From the NCBI RefSeq assembly GCF_000708285.2, contig NZ_JAUG01000031.1, positions 1 to 43,922 on the forward strand: a stretch of 43,922 nt of DNA. The letters run 5' to 3'. This DNA is from Pedobacter borealis DSM 19626 (GTDB taxonomy: Bacteria; Bacteroidota; Bacteroidia; Sphingobacteriales; Sphingobacteriaceae). Below the pieces are notes generated by a model that saw nothing but the letters and a program-made list of their open reading frames with translations, was not told the origin of the DNA and did not search any database. Numbering within the stretch: the stretch's first letter is position 1; each line of letters starts with the position of its first letter. The position numbers were made by a program, and so were the translations under genes. This document shows positions 1-8,511 of this stretch, piece by piece.

Positions 1-159
1 TTTTTTTGATTTCTCCGGCCCTTGGGATTGACGGTGCTCTTCGGTTAAACCTGTGTTTTATTAGAGTTGGTTAGCAAAACGAATAAAACCCAAACCAAAA
101 GATGTGTCCACACGGTAGGATTTTGCATCGGGATCAGGATCCTTAATAGATAAAAAATA

Positions 160-185
160 GATGCTGAATCAAGTTCAGCATGACG
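160..185. repeat. Family E palindrome in the smc upstream spacer
   Basis: A perfect hairpin, TGCTGAA, five-base loop, TTCAGCA, followed by TGACG. The same words recur near the right edge of the window (43823-43888). The rest of the 327-base leader before smc holds no gene. Bases 206-255 read like a common spacer phrase (CTCTGCG...CTTTGCGGTTAAAA) that recurs in weaker form before the gene at 32671. Confidence 0.6.
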
Positions 186-327
186 AGCGGTATTAAAATT
201 ATGTCCAACTCAGTGCCCTCTGCGCTTTTCTCTCTGCGTTCTTTGCGGTTAAAAACACCATGGTTAAAAAGTTGAAAAACCACAAAATTATCCTTATTAT
301 TGAACTCGGTTCTCCCGATTACAAACC

Positions 328-3300
328 ATGCAACTTACTAGGTTAGAAATTAAAGGTTTTAAGAGCTTTGGCGATAAAGTGACCATCAATTTTAATGAGG
401 GTGTTACCGCTATTGTTGGTCCTAATGGTTGCGGAAAATCCAATGTAATAGATGCTATGCGCTGGGTTTTGGGCGAACAGAGTACCAAAGCACTTCGTTC
501 AGAAAAGATGGAGAACATCATTTTCAACGGAACAAAAAACCGTAAACAAGCGCAGCTTGCCGAGGTTTCATTGAGTTTTGATAATACCAAGAACATCCTG
601 CCAACAGCCTATTCACAGGTTACTGTAACCCGTAAACTCTATAGAAATGGCGATAGTGAGTACCGTTTAAACGATGTTCAATGTAGGTTAAAAGACATTA
701 CCGACCTTTTTCTGGATACCGGAATCGGCTCTGATAGTTATTCGATCATTGAGCTGAAAATGGTTGATGAAATTATAACCAACAAAGAGCATAGCCGCCG
801 TTCCTTGTTTGAAGAAGCATCGGGGATCTCGAAATACAAATTACGTAAAAAACAGACTTTCAGCAAGCTAAAAGACACAGAGGCCGATTTAGAGCGGGTT
901 GAAGACTTACTTTTCGAGATCGAAAAAAACCTTAAAACCTTAGAAAATCAGGCACGTAAAGCTGAGCGTTATTATAAGCTAAAAGAGCAATATCGCGAAT
1001 TGAGTGTTCAGTTGGCTACACACCGCATTGCCTTCTTCCGTACCGATTTAAATGCTTTAGAAACTCAGGAACAAAATCAGCTGGTAAACCGTACAACACT
1101 CAGTACCAAAATAGATACCGGTGAAGCCGAACTGCAAAAGCTTAAATTAGGCAGTATCAGTCAGGAAAAGAACCTTTCTGTACAACAAAAGGCCACAAAT
1201 GAGTTTGTTTCCAAAATCCGTGCTTATGAAAGTGAGAAAAAAGTAAAGAACGAGCAAATGCGTTTTTTACAGGAAAAAGAAACACGTTTATCGGGTGAGC
1301 TCGAAAAAGATAAAAACCAGGTTAACCACATTAAATACAACATCAAACGTTTAAATGAAGAAGTTTTAACTGAAACTGAAGTTTTTAACCGACTTGAATC
1401 TGATTTAAAAAGCTTAAAATCCACGCTCGACACTTTACGCGAGCAACAGCAGACCGAGAAAAACAGGATTGATAACCTGATCAAATCGGTTAACGAGTTA
1501 CAAAACCAAGTATACCAGTCGCAAAAAGAAATTGATATCCTGAATATTCAAAAAGATGCGCTGGTGCAGGAAACCAACCGGAATGTTGATGATACAGAAA
1601 CCAAAACATTAGAATTAAAGGCTTTCGATCATGCCTTGGCCGAACTTGATATTCAGGTTAGGGAGAAGCAAGCCAATATTAAAAACCTAACGGAAGCTGA
1701 AGAACTTTTAAAAGAAAAACTGGCTGCTTCAGAAATCAATTTAAGTTCGAACAAGGAAAAATTGACGGCCGAAAACCGTAAAAAAGATGCCAAGCAAAAC
1801 GAATTTAACCTCACAAAATCACTAGTTGATAGTTTAGAGGGCTTTCCTGAATCGATCCGTTTTTTGAAGAAAAACAACGCTTTTGCTAAAAGTGCCCTGC
1901 TCCTTTCTGATATTTTATTCTGTAATGAAGATTACCGCATAGCCATTGAGAATTACCTTGAGCCGGTAATGAACCATTATGTGGTTGATCAATATGCAGA
2001 TGCTGTACAGGCCATTAACCTCTTAACCGATGCCAGCCGCGGACGGGCAAACTTTTTCATTTTAGAAAATATACCCGATAAAAACCCGGTTATTGGTACG
2101 CATGAAGGCCTGGTCTCAGCGCTATCAGTCATTGAAGTTGATAAAAAATACCAGCACCTCTGCAACCTGCTTTTGCAAAATGTTTACATCGCAGTAGCTG
2201 AGCAAGAAAGCCTTTTCAAAGCAACACCAACAGATAGTTTAACCATTTTGGCTAAAAATGGAAAATATGCCCAAACTAAATTCACATTGGCGGGTGGATC
2301 TGTAGGTTTATTCGAAGGAAAAAGGATTGGCCGTGCCAAGAATTTAGAAAATCTGGCCAAAGAAATCAAAACTTCAGAATCGTTGATTAATCAGTACGAT
2401 GCTTCAATTAAAGCTGAAACTGATAACATATTTAACCTAAAAGAAGCTTCAAAAATCAATCAGATCAATGCTTTGCAACAAGAAATGAACCGTTTAAACA
2501 ACGAACATATTTCTGTGCAGACCCGTCGCGACCAGTACCAGGAGTTTATTACGACCAGCGAAAACCGTAAAACAGATATTGCCCAAAAGATCGTATCAAT
2601 AGAAAAAGCCTTATCGGAAAAGTTGCCAGCATTGGTTCAATTACAAAAAGACCAGCAAGAAGCACATATAAATTTACAGGAACAACAACTTAATTATCAG
2701 GAAATTGCCGATCAGGTAAACGAAAGTGCAGGTAAATACAACCAGGATAACATACGTTTCCACCAACAACAAAATAAGTTATCCGGCTTAGAAAAAGATT
2801 TGGATTACCGTTTTGTACAGGAAGAAGCTTTGAATAAGCGCATCGCACAAAACGACAAAGAATTACAGGAAGCATTGACCCAAATTACGGCAACATTACA
2901 GCACACTGACCTGAACGACGATACGCTTTTAGAGATGTATCAACAACGTGAAGAGATGGAAAAAGGGCTTGCAGAAGCTGAGCAAGCTTATTTCACAAGC
3001 AAAGGAAGCATTAACGAGGTTGAAAACGACCTGACCAATATTCGTAAAACCCGCGAAGAAACCGATTTCCTATTAACTGAGATTAAGGATAAAAAGAACG
3101 CATTAAAGATCGATCTGAATGCATTAAAAGAACGTTTAGCCGTCGAATTCAACATCGACATCAACGACCTTTTAGAAACAGATACCGAAATTGAAGCTTT
3201 AGAAAGTGAGTTTGATCTCCGTCAAAAGGTAGAGCGGATGAAACGTCAACTCGACGAATTTGGTGCCATCAACTCTATGGCAATGGAAGCCTTTAAAGAA

Positions 3301-3867
3301 ATGGAAGAACGTTACACTTTCATCCAGAACCAAAAAAAGGATCTTAATGCAGCCAAAACCGACCTTTTACAAACCATCAAAGAGATAGACGATACGGCTA
3401 AAGATAAATTTATGCAGGCCTTTACCCAGGCCCGTGAGCATTTTATCGTAGTTTTCCGTTCGTTATTTAACGAAGAAGATAGCTGCGACCTGATTTTATC
3501 AGACATTAACAACCCTTTAGAGGCCGATATCGATATTGTCGCCCGTCCGAAAGGAAAAAGACCTTTATCGATCAATCAATTATCTGGTGGAGAAAAAACA
3601 TTGACAGCTACGGCACTATTGTTTTCGCTTTACCTGTTAAAGCCTGCTCCTTTCTGTATTTTCGATGAAGTTGATGCACCTTTGGATGATACCAACATCG
3701 ATAAATTCAATAATATTATCCGTAAATTCTCCGATCAATCGCAGTTTATCATCGTATCGCACAACAAACGGACCATTGCCAGCACTGATATTATTTATGG
3801 GGTAACCATGGTAGAGCAGGGCGTTTCGAGGGTTGTAGCGGTCGATTTAAGGGAAGTAGCGGCGTAA
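328..3867 (+). CDS. smc: Chromosome segregation ATPase Smc
   Basis: Smc is the ATPase core of the bacterial condensin complex with ScpA and ScpB; it compacts and helps separate chromosomes. At 1179 residues it has the normal family length. The N-terminal half of the ATPase head carries the Walker A motif GPNGCGKSN (residues 31-39). Two long coiled-coil arms, rich in K, E, Q and L, flank a hinge at about residues 500-670. The C-terminal head half has the ABC signature LSGGEK (1085-1090) and Walker B CIFDEVD (D1113, E1114). The start ATG is directly followed by the canonical MQLTRLEIKGFKSFGDK opening, so the start is secure. It appears to be a single-gene unit, followed by a repeat-rich spacer. 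Identification is firm; nothing looks truncated. Confidence 0.98.
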   Translation: MQLTRLEIKGFKSFGDKVTINFNEGVTAIVGPNGCGKSNVIDAMRWVLGEQSTKALRSEKMENIIFNGTKNRKQAQLAEVSLSFDNTKNILPTAYSQVTVTRKLYRNGDSEYRLNDVQCRLKDITDLFLDTGIGSDSYSIIELKMVDEIITNKEHSRRSLFEEASGISKYKLRKKQTFSKLKDTEADLERVEDLLFEIEKNLKTLENQARKAERYYKLKEQYRELSVQLATHRIAFFRTDLNALETQEQNQLVNRTTLSTKIDTGEAELQKLKLGSISQEKNLSVQQKATNEFVSKIRAYESEKKVKNEQMRFLQEKETRLSGELEKDKNQVNHIKYNIKRLNEEVLTETEVFNRLESDLKSLKSTLDTLREQQQTEKNRIDNLIKSVNELQNQVYQSQKEIDILNIQKDALVQETNRNVDDTETKTLELKAFDHALAELDIQVREKQANIKNLTEAEELLKEKLAASEINLSSNKEKLTAENRKKDAKQNEFNLTKSLVDSLEGFPESIRFLKKNNAFAKSALLLSDILFCNEDYRIAIENYLEPVMNHYVVDQYADAVQAINLLTDASRGRANFFILENIPDKNPVIGTHEGLVSALSVIEVDKKYQHLCNLLLQNVYIAVAEQESLFKATPTDSLTILAKNGKYAQTKFTLAGGSVGLFEGKRIGRAKNLENLAKEIKTSESLINQYDASIKAETDNIFNLKEASKINQINALQQEMNRLNNEHISVQTRRDQYQEFITTSENRKTDIAQKIVSIEKALSEKLPALVQLQKDQQEAHINLQEQQLNYQEIADQVNESAGKYNQDNIRFHQQQNKLSGLEKDLDYRFVQEEALNKRIAQNDKELQEALTQITATLQHTDLNDDTLLEMYQQREEMEKGLAEAEQAYFTSKGSINEVENDLTNIRKTREETDFLLTEIKDKKNALKIDLNALKERLAVEFNIDINDLLETDTEIEALESEFDLRQKVERMKRQLDEFGAINSMAMEAFKEMEERYTFIQNQKKDLNAAKTDLLQTIKEIDDTAKDKFMQAFTQAREHFIVVFRSLFNEEDSCDLILSDINNPLEADIDIVARPKGKRPLSINQLSGGEKTLTATALLFSLYLLKPAPFCIFDEVDAPLDDTNIDKFNNIIRKFSDQSQFIIVSHNKRTIASTDIIYGVTMVEQGVSRVVAVDLREVAA

Positions 3868-4061
3868 AAGCTTAAAGGTGAAAGCTGAAAGACCAAAGCA
3901 AAATCTACCGTTTCCGTTATTGCGGGAAGGCTTTTCAGCCGACAGCCTGCGCCGAATTTTCGGGGAAGCAATCTTTTATTTACATTTTTTCAATTCGAAA
4001 ATGAAAGTCACTACCATTGGCGGTCTGCAGCCCTGCTGTACACTAAATCTTTTATAACATC

Positions 4062-4125
4062 TGTCATGCTGAGGCACGAAGCATCTGTTTCATAGGTTCG
4101 AGATGCTTCGTACCTCAGCATGACA
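4062..4125. repeat. Family A inverted repeat (25-bp arms)
   Basis: Two 25-base arms, TGTCATGCTGAGG...GCATCT and its reverse complement, pair at 24 of 25 positions around a 14-base loop. Other copies lie at 18483-18546 and 30953-31016, and a lone right arm at 27298-27322. It sits in the 510-base spacer between smc and the M28 peptidase gene, which otherwise holds only a family C repeat. Confidence 0.85.
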
Positions 4126-4256
4126 ACGTATTCAAGGTTGCTGCAAATAAAAAGTATTCCGTTCCCATCAGGTTTATAAACGCAATACAGTAAAAAAACA
4201 GCGTTTTCCCTTCTATAATCTAATAATTAATATCTTTAAGAAAATTTAACGCAATG

Positions 4257-4356
4257 GTCGTCCTTTCGAGCGGAGTGCAACGAAGTCGAGAAATCTATTC
4301 CAATAGATCTCTCTCCCGACTTAACGTCGGGACGATGCTCCAGTCGAGATGACGAC
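4257..4356. repeat. Family C inverted repeat
   Basis: The element opens GTCGTCCTTTCGAGCGGAG and ends CAGTCGAGATGACGAC, with an inner GAAATCTATT...AATAGATCTC dyad and a second small dyad CCCGAC/GTCGGG. A close relative lies at 43533-43616. It ends only 21 bases before the start codon of the M28 peptidase gene, so it probably lies in that gene's leader. Confidence 0.8.
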
Positions 4357-4377
4357 CCTAACTTATTACAAAGAAAT

Positions 4378-5352
4378 ATGAAAATCCTATATATCCTTCC
4401 CTTAGCCATGATGCTAAGCTGCTGTTCATCAGTAAAAAACCAAAATAATACTGCTTCCGGCAAGTTAGATACCCAATTGTTAAAAGACGTTGAGGTATTA
4501 TCATCAGATGCTTATCAAGGCAGAAAAACCGGTACAAAAGGCGCCGAAATGGCCAGGGCATATATTGTAGAAAGATTTCAAAAATTAGGACTAAAATCTT
4601 ATCCTCAGCATGTAAACTACGCACAGGAGTTTACTTTTAACGGAAGAGGCAATACAAAAATAAATGGCACCAACATCATCGGCTACATTCCGGGCAAAGG
4701 AACCAATGTTATTGTGGTATCTGCCCATTACGACCATTTAGGTGTAGTAAAAGGCGAAGTTTTTAATGGTGCTGATGATAATGCATCGGGAACTGCAGGA
4801 TTATTGAAAATTGCCGCCTATTTTGCTAAAAACAAACCAAATAACACAATCCTTTTCGCCTCTTTCGATGCGGAAGAAATGGGCTTACAGGGTGCAAAGG
4901 CATTTGTAGGCAATCCACCAGTGCCTATTAATACTATAGCCATTGATTTAAATATGGATATGATCAGCCATAATGATAAAGGTGAGCTCTATGTCTGCGG
5001 GACTTTCAAATATCCTGATTTAAAGAAGTATGTAGATACGACTAAAACCAATATTAAATTACTTTTCGGCCACGACGATCCAAAACAAGGTCACGATGAT
5101 TGGACAAACCAAAGCGACCAAGGTGCATTTAATGCTAAAAATATTCCATTTTTATATTTCGGTGTAGAAGACCACAAAGATTATCATAAAGCTACAGACG
5201 AATATTCTACCATCACCAAACCATTTTTTAATAATGCTGCAAGCGCTGTGCTGGATGTTGTAAAAAACATCGACAAACAAACCGGCTTACAGCAGTTGTT
5301 AAAAGATAAAATGATCATGATGGACAATCCAAGAAAATCGGAAAGGTTTTAA
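4378..5352 (+). CDS. Secreted M28-family metallopeptidase (lipoprotein)
   Basis: A 324-residue zinc aminopeptidase-type protein of family M28. The N-terminus is a lipoprotein signal with a lipobox ending LSC (C15 as the probable lipidated cysteine), so the protein should sit in an envelope membrane facing the periplasm or outside. The metal site is visible: H117 in AHYDH, D133/D134 in GADDN, and the catalytic glutamate pair E166/E167 in DAEEMG. A short N-terminal segment precedes the catalytic domain, and no PA domain is evident. A rho-independent terminator follows, so it is probably monocistronic. The substrate is unknown; M28 enzymes usually remove N-terminal residues from peptides. A second, longer M28 protein lies at 39128-40675. 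Confidence 0.92.
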   Translation: MKILYILPLAMMLSCCSSVKNQNNTASGKLDTQLLKDVEVLSSDAYQGRKTGTKGAEMARAYIVERFQKLGLKSYPQHVNYAQEFTFNGRGNTKINGTNIIGYIPGKGTNVIVVSAHYDHLGVVKGEVFNGADDNASGTAGLLKIAAYFAKNKPNNTILFASFDAEEMGLQGAKAFVGNPPVPINTIAIDLNMDMISHNDKGELYVCGTFKYPDLKKYVDTTKTNIKLLFGHDDPKQGHDDWTNQSDQGAFNAKNIPFLYFGVEDHKDYHKATDEYSTITKPFFNNAASAVLDVVKNIDKQTGLQQLLKDKMIMMDNPRKSERF

Positions 5353-5374
5353 TAAACTGATTGATATAAGTCTA

Positions 5375-5402
5375 AACCTGCCCTATCCGGCAGGTTTTTT
5401 TA
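5375..5402 (+). terminator. Rho-independent terminator after the M28 peptidase gene
   Basis: An eight-base-pair stem, AACCTGCC/GGCAGGTT, with a six-base loop runs directly into a tract of eight T, 22 bases after the stop codon. Confidence 0.88.
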
Positions 5403-5460
5403 TGCTTTACAAATCTTAAAAACAAAAATTATTTAGCTGTATATCAAATATTTACAAATA

Positions 5461-5530
5461 AAACTATAAAAATAGTTTACAAACTATTTTTATAGTAGTA
5501 ACTTCAATTAACCAAACTATAAAAATAGTT
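5461..5530 (+). promoter_or_regulatory. Three operator-like dyads upstream of the blaI-like gene
   Basis: Three copies of an inverted repeat, AACTAT-N4-ATAGTT, lie at 5462-5477, 5482-5497 (last base varies) and 5515-5530. The first and third have AAAA in the spacer and the second TTTT. Centres are 20 and 33 bases apart, about two and three helical turns, so bound dimers would lie on nearly the same DNA face. The third dyad ends three bases before the ATG of the regulator gene. BlaI/MecI-type repressors bind short dyads at their own promoters, so autoregulation is the natural reading. The dyad sequence differs from the staphylococcal TACA/TGTA type. Confidence 0.75.
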
Positions 5531-5533
5531 GCT

Positions 5534-5905
5534 ATGATAAAAGAACTCACAAAAGCAGAAGAACAGATTATGCTTATCCTTTGGGAAATGGGCGAAGCCT
5601 TAGTAAAAGACGTTATAGAAAAAATGAACGAACCCAAACCTGCTTACAACACGGTTTCGACCGTAATTAGGGTTTTAGAAACTAAAGGCTTTGTTGATCA
5701 TAAAGCTATCGGCAATACGCATATCTACTTCCCCATTATAAAAGAAACTGATTATAAACGCTTTGCATTAGATAAAGTAATGAGCAACTATTTCGAAAAC
5801 TCTTACGAGAGTCTGGTTTCGTTTCTGGTGAAAGAAAAAAGTATGAGTACTGAAGAACTCAATGAAATTATCCAATTGGCAGAGAAACTTAAAAAAGATA
5901 AGTGA
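5534..5905 (+). CDS. BlaI/MecI-family transcriptional repressor
   Basis: A 123-residue winged-helix repressor of the BlaI/MecI (penicillinase repressor) family, of normal length. The N-terminal helix-turn-helix domain reads LTKAEEQIMLILWEMGE, then PAYNTVSTVIRVLETKGFV for the recognition helix and wing; the C-terminal helices dimerise. In staphylococcal repressors the partner sensor triggers cleavage at an N-F bond. The matching position here appears to be S96-F97, so the cleavage rule may differ. Its stop overlaps the start of the M56 gene by one base (TGATG), so the two are translationally coupled. Three dyads upstream fit self-repression. No beta-lactamase gene is nearby, so the regulated process is unknown. 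Confidence 0.93.
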   Translation: MIKELTKAEEQIMLILWEMGEALVKDVIEKMNEPKPAYNTVSTVIRVLETKGFVDHKAIGNTHIYFPIIKETDYKRFALDKVMSNYFENSYESLVSFLVKEKSMSTEELNEIIQLAEKLKKDK

Positions 5906-7830
5906 TGAGCTGGTTATATTATTTACTCGAAGCAAATCTATATTTCGCCTTATTTTATGGCTTTTATAGATTATTCCTCCACAAGGAAACCTTTTATGGT
6001 TTAAATAGAAGTTATTTAATTTTTGGCTCTATGCTCGCTTTCGTTCTTCCATTTTTTCAGCTGGGTTTCTTAAAAGCACCTGTAACCGAACAGATTGCGA
6101 TAGCACCTACTACCGAAATGGTTGCTAGCCAGGTGATGATGACAGAAAACCTGCCACTAGAAACTTATCAACCCAGTATCATCACTATCGATCATGCGAT
6201 TATCGCGATTTATAGTCTGGTAACCATTGCATTTCTACTTAAAATGCTTTTTAATTTATCCAAAATTATCAGCATGCGTAAACTACCTTCTGTTAAATTG
6301 GATAATGGAGTGAAACTAATTGATTTAAAGGATTCAAAAATAGCTTTTTCATTTTTCAACCTCCTTTTTTTAGATCCACAATTAACAGAAAAAAACACCA
6401 TACTCAAACATGAGCTCGTTCACATTAAACAAAAACACAGTTTGGATGTACTGTTATTCGAAATCATTCAGATCATCAACTGGTTTAACCCAATCGTTTA
6501 TCTCGTTAAAAAAGACATTAAGTTAATCCATGAGTACCTGGCCGATGAAGAAACAACGAAATGCGATGTAGAAAAATATCATTATGCGATGTTTTTGATT
6601 CAAAATTCAACAGGGATCCAAAACCTAACCTTAACTAACCAAATATTCAGTTCATCAATATTAAAAAAGAGAATCAATATGCTAAATCAAAAGAAATCAG
6701 CACATTGGGCAAAGCTCAAATTGCTAGTGGTACTGCCCATTACTGCAGGAATATTATGCATTTCTACCATGGCTTTTACGAAAGATTATGGATTTGTGGA
6801 CTTGCTACCGGAGAATTTATCTGGGAAAATTGATCAATTGGATAGCACAATAATTAGGGAAATACTAACAAAAGGTGAATTAGTTGTTACGAATCTAAAC
6901 CCGATTCCTAACTCAAAAGATAGTGTAAATATTGAAGCAAATACAAAAGATATGTTTACTGTTTATTTACACAACACTAAGACTGGAAAAAGTATCTTGG
7001 AATTGGATTGGAGTTTAGTTCCAAACGGTGTAAATATTAAAGAAGGAAATTATTTTAAAGGAACAAAAGAATTTTCGAAAATTGATACTGCGATCAACAT
7101 TGCAATACAACTTAAAAAAACGCTAGCTACAGTAAAATATGGAGATTTGAGAAAAATTGAGCTAAGCGATAACCAAAAATTAAAAAGCTTATCTATAAAG
7201 CCAGATAAAGTTATATTACCTCCACATATAGTAATGCAGGGTAAGCAACTAACCCTTCCTGTTGCTGATAGTTTTAAAAAACAAAAAAAATTCCCACCCC
7301 CAGTACTAATTGAAAGAGACACAACCAAAAAGAAAAGATCACAAGAAGTAATTGTACAAGCTTACCGAACTGCTATGGAAGCTAAAAGAGCTCAAGGCTC
7401 AACTGATGCTAAAGACAAAACAATAGAAATTAAGCCTACGCCACAATCCGATAAAAAATTAAAAGAGGAAACTATCAAAGCCTATGAAAAGGCAATGGGT
7501 GTAAAATCGGACTACAAGATTTATTTTGGAAAATTAAAACTTCTAATACCTAAGGTAGAGTTCAATAATCTGCGTTCAGATAAAGATTATGCGGGCTTAA
7601 TTCTTTTAGCCAACATATCTAATGCAAGCCTTAAAATAGAAAAAATAACTACTGATTGTGATTTTTTGGAATTGAAAACACAGTCCAAAACTTTAATACC
7701 CAATAAAAATTTCAGCATTGATGTGGTCATAAGAAAAGCGCTGAAGGGTAGCATTTCTCAAAAAATATTTATATACTTTACCGGCCAGGAAGCCCCAATT
7801 ATTGTTCCTGTTGAAGGGAACTTTATATAA
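5905..7830 (+). CDS. BlaR1-like M56 membrane metallopeptidase with a C-terminal DUF1573-like domain
   Basis: An M56-family membrane peptidase, the usual sensor/protease partner of BlaI-type repressors. I chose the ATG at 5905, which overlaps the repressor stop, over a GTG three bases earlier, giving 641 residues. The N-terminal part has several membrane segments. The zinc motif HELVH (H169, E170, H173) is followed by HEYLADEE around residues 209-216, expected to give the third ligand. A further hydrophobic segment (about 270-290) leads to an exported part. There is no penicillin-binding domain. The tail instead has a charged, proline-containing linker with two similar helices (QAYRTAMEAK and KAYEKAMGVK). 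It ends in roughly 90 residues resembling DUF1573 (NASLKIEKITTDCDF, then a run of short beta strands). The signal sensed is unknown. Confidence 0.88.
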   Translation: MSWLYYLLEANLYFALFYGFYRLFLHKETFYGLNRSYLIFGSMLAFVLPFFQLGFLKAPVTEQIAIAPTTEMVASQVMMTENLPLETYQPSIITIDHAIIAIYSLVTIAFLLKMLFNLSKIISMRKLPSVKLDNGVKLIDLKDSKIAFSFFNLLFLDPQLTEKNTILKHELVHIKQKHSLDVLLFEIIQIINWFNPIVYLVKKDIKLIHEYLADEETTKCDVEKYHYAMFLIQNSTGIQNLTLTNQIFSSSILKKRINMLNQKKSAHWAKLKLLVVLPITAGILCISTMAFTKDYGFVDLLPENLSGKIDQLDSTIIREILTKGELVVTNLNPIPNSKDSVNIEANTKDMFTVYLHNTKTGKSILELDWSLVPNGVNIKEGNYFKGTKEFSKIDTAINIAIQLKKTLATVKYGDLRKIELSDNQKLKSLSIKPDKVILPPHIVMQGKQLTLPVADSFKKQKKFPPPVLIERDTTKKKRSQEVIVQAYRTAMEAKRAQGSTDAKDKTIEIKPTPQSDKKLKEETIKAYEKAMGVKSDYKIYFGKLKLLIPKVEFNNLRSDKDYAGLILLANISNASLKIEKITTDCDFLELKTQSKTLIPNKNFSIDVVIRKALKGSISQKIFIYFTGQEAPIIVPVEGNFI

Positions 7831-7849
7831 TCTAAATTTCTAAAAACAA

Positions 7850-8485
7850 TTACTGCGGTACGTAAACCACATATTTAGTCTCAAAAAAATCTTCCTCAAA
7901 ATAAGCTGAAAGCGGGTATAATTCTGCTTTCAGTTTTGATTCTTTGATCTCCTCTGCCAAATCACCTCCTTTTAAATACAAAATCCCGTTCGGAATGGCG
8001 TTTAACGAATCCTTTTTAAATTTGCCCTGTATCCACGGATAAAATTCTCCTAAACGGGTTACCGCTCTAGATACCACAAAGTTAAATTTCTCTTTAATCT
8101 GCTCGGCTCTTAAATGGTCGGCCCTTAAATTCTCCAAACCTAATGCCGAAGCCACCTCTTTTACCACTTTAATCTTTTTTCCGATAGAATCGACCAGATA
8201 AAATTCTGTTTCAGGAAACAAGATTGCTAATGGAATGCCCGGAAAACCACCACCTGTACCTACATCTAAAACCGATTCTCCTGCTTTAAAATTGCATACT
8301 TTAGCGATCCCCAATGAGTGCAATACATGGCGCTCATATAACTCTTCGATATCCTTTCTCGAAATTACATTAATCTGTGCATTCCAAAAGCTATATAAAT
8401 CGAACAATTGTGAAAATTGAGCAATCTGTTTTTCACTTAGGTTAGGGAAATATTTTAAAACGATATCGGGCTTTACATCAAGCAT
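7850..8485 (-). CDS. rsmG: 16S rRNA (guanine-N7) methyltransferase RsmG
   Basis: RsmG (GidB) uses S-adenosylmethionine to methylate N7 of a guanine in the 530 loop of 16S rRNA. At 211 residues it has normal length. The SAM-binding motif VLDVGTGGGFPGIPLAI (about residues 70-86) is diagnostic, and FNVISRKDIEEL-type sequence near the N-terminus (here INVISRKDIEELYERH) is typical. Its stop is only 19 bases from that of the M56 gene on the other strand, so the two transcripts converge with no visible terminator hairpin between them. The upstream glycosyltransferase gene is on the same strand with a 26-base gap, so the two may be co-transcribed, glycosyltransferase first. Confidence 0.97.
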   Translation of the reverse strand: MLDVKPDIVLKYFPNLSEKQIAQFSQLFDLYSFWNAQINVISRKDIEELYERHVLHSLGIAKVCNFKAGESVLDVGTGGGFPGIPLAILFPETEFYLVDSIGKKIKVVKEVASALGLENLRADHLRAEQIKEKFNFVVSRAVTRLGEFYPWIQGKFKKDSLNAIPNGILYLKGGDLAEEIKESKLKAELYPLSAYFEEDFFETKYVVYVPQ

Positions 8486-8511
8486 ATTGTAGTTACTAAA
8501 GGATTATTGAA

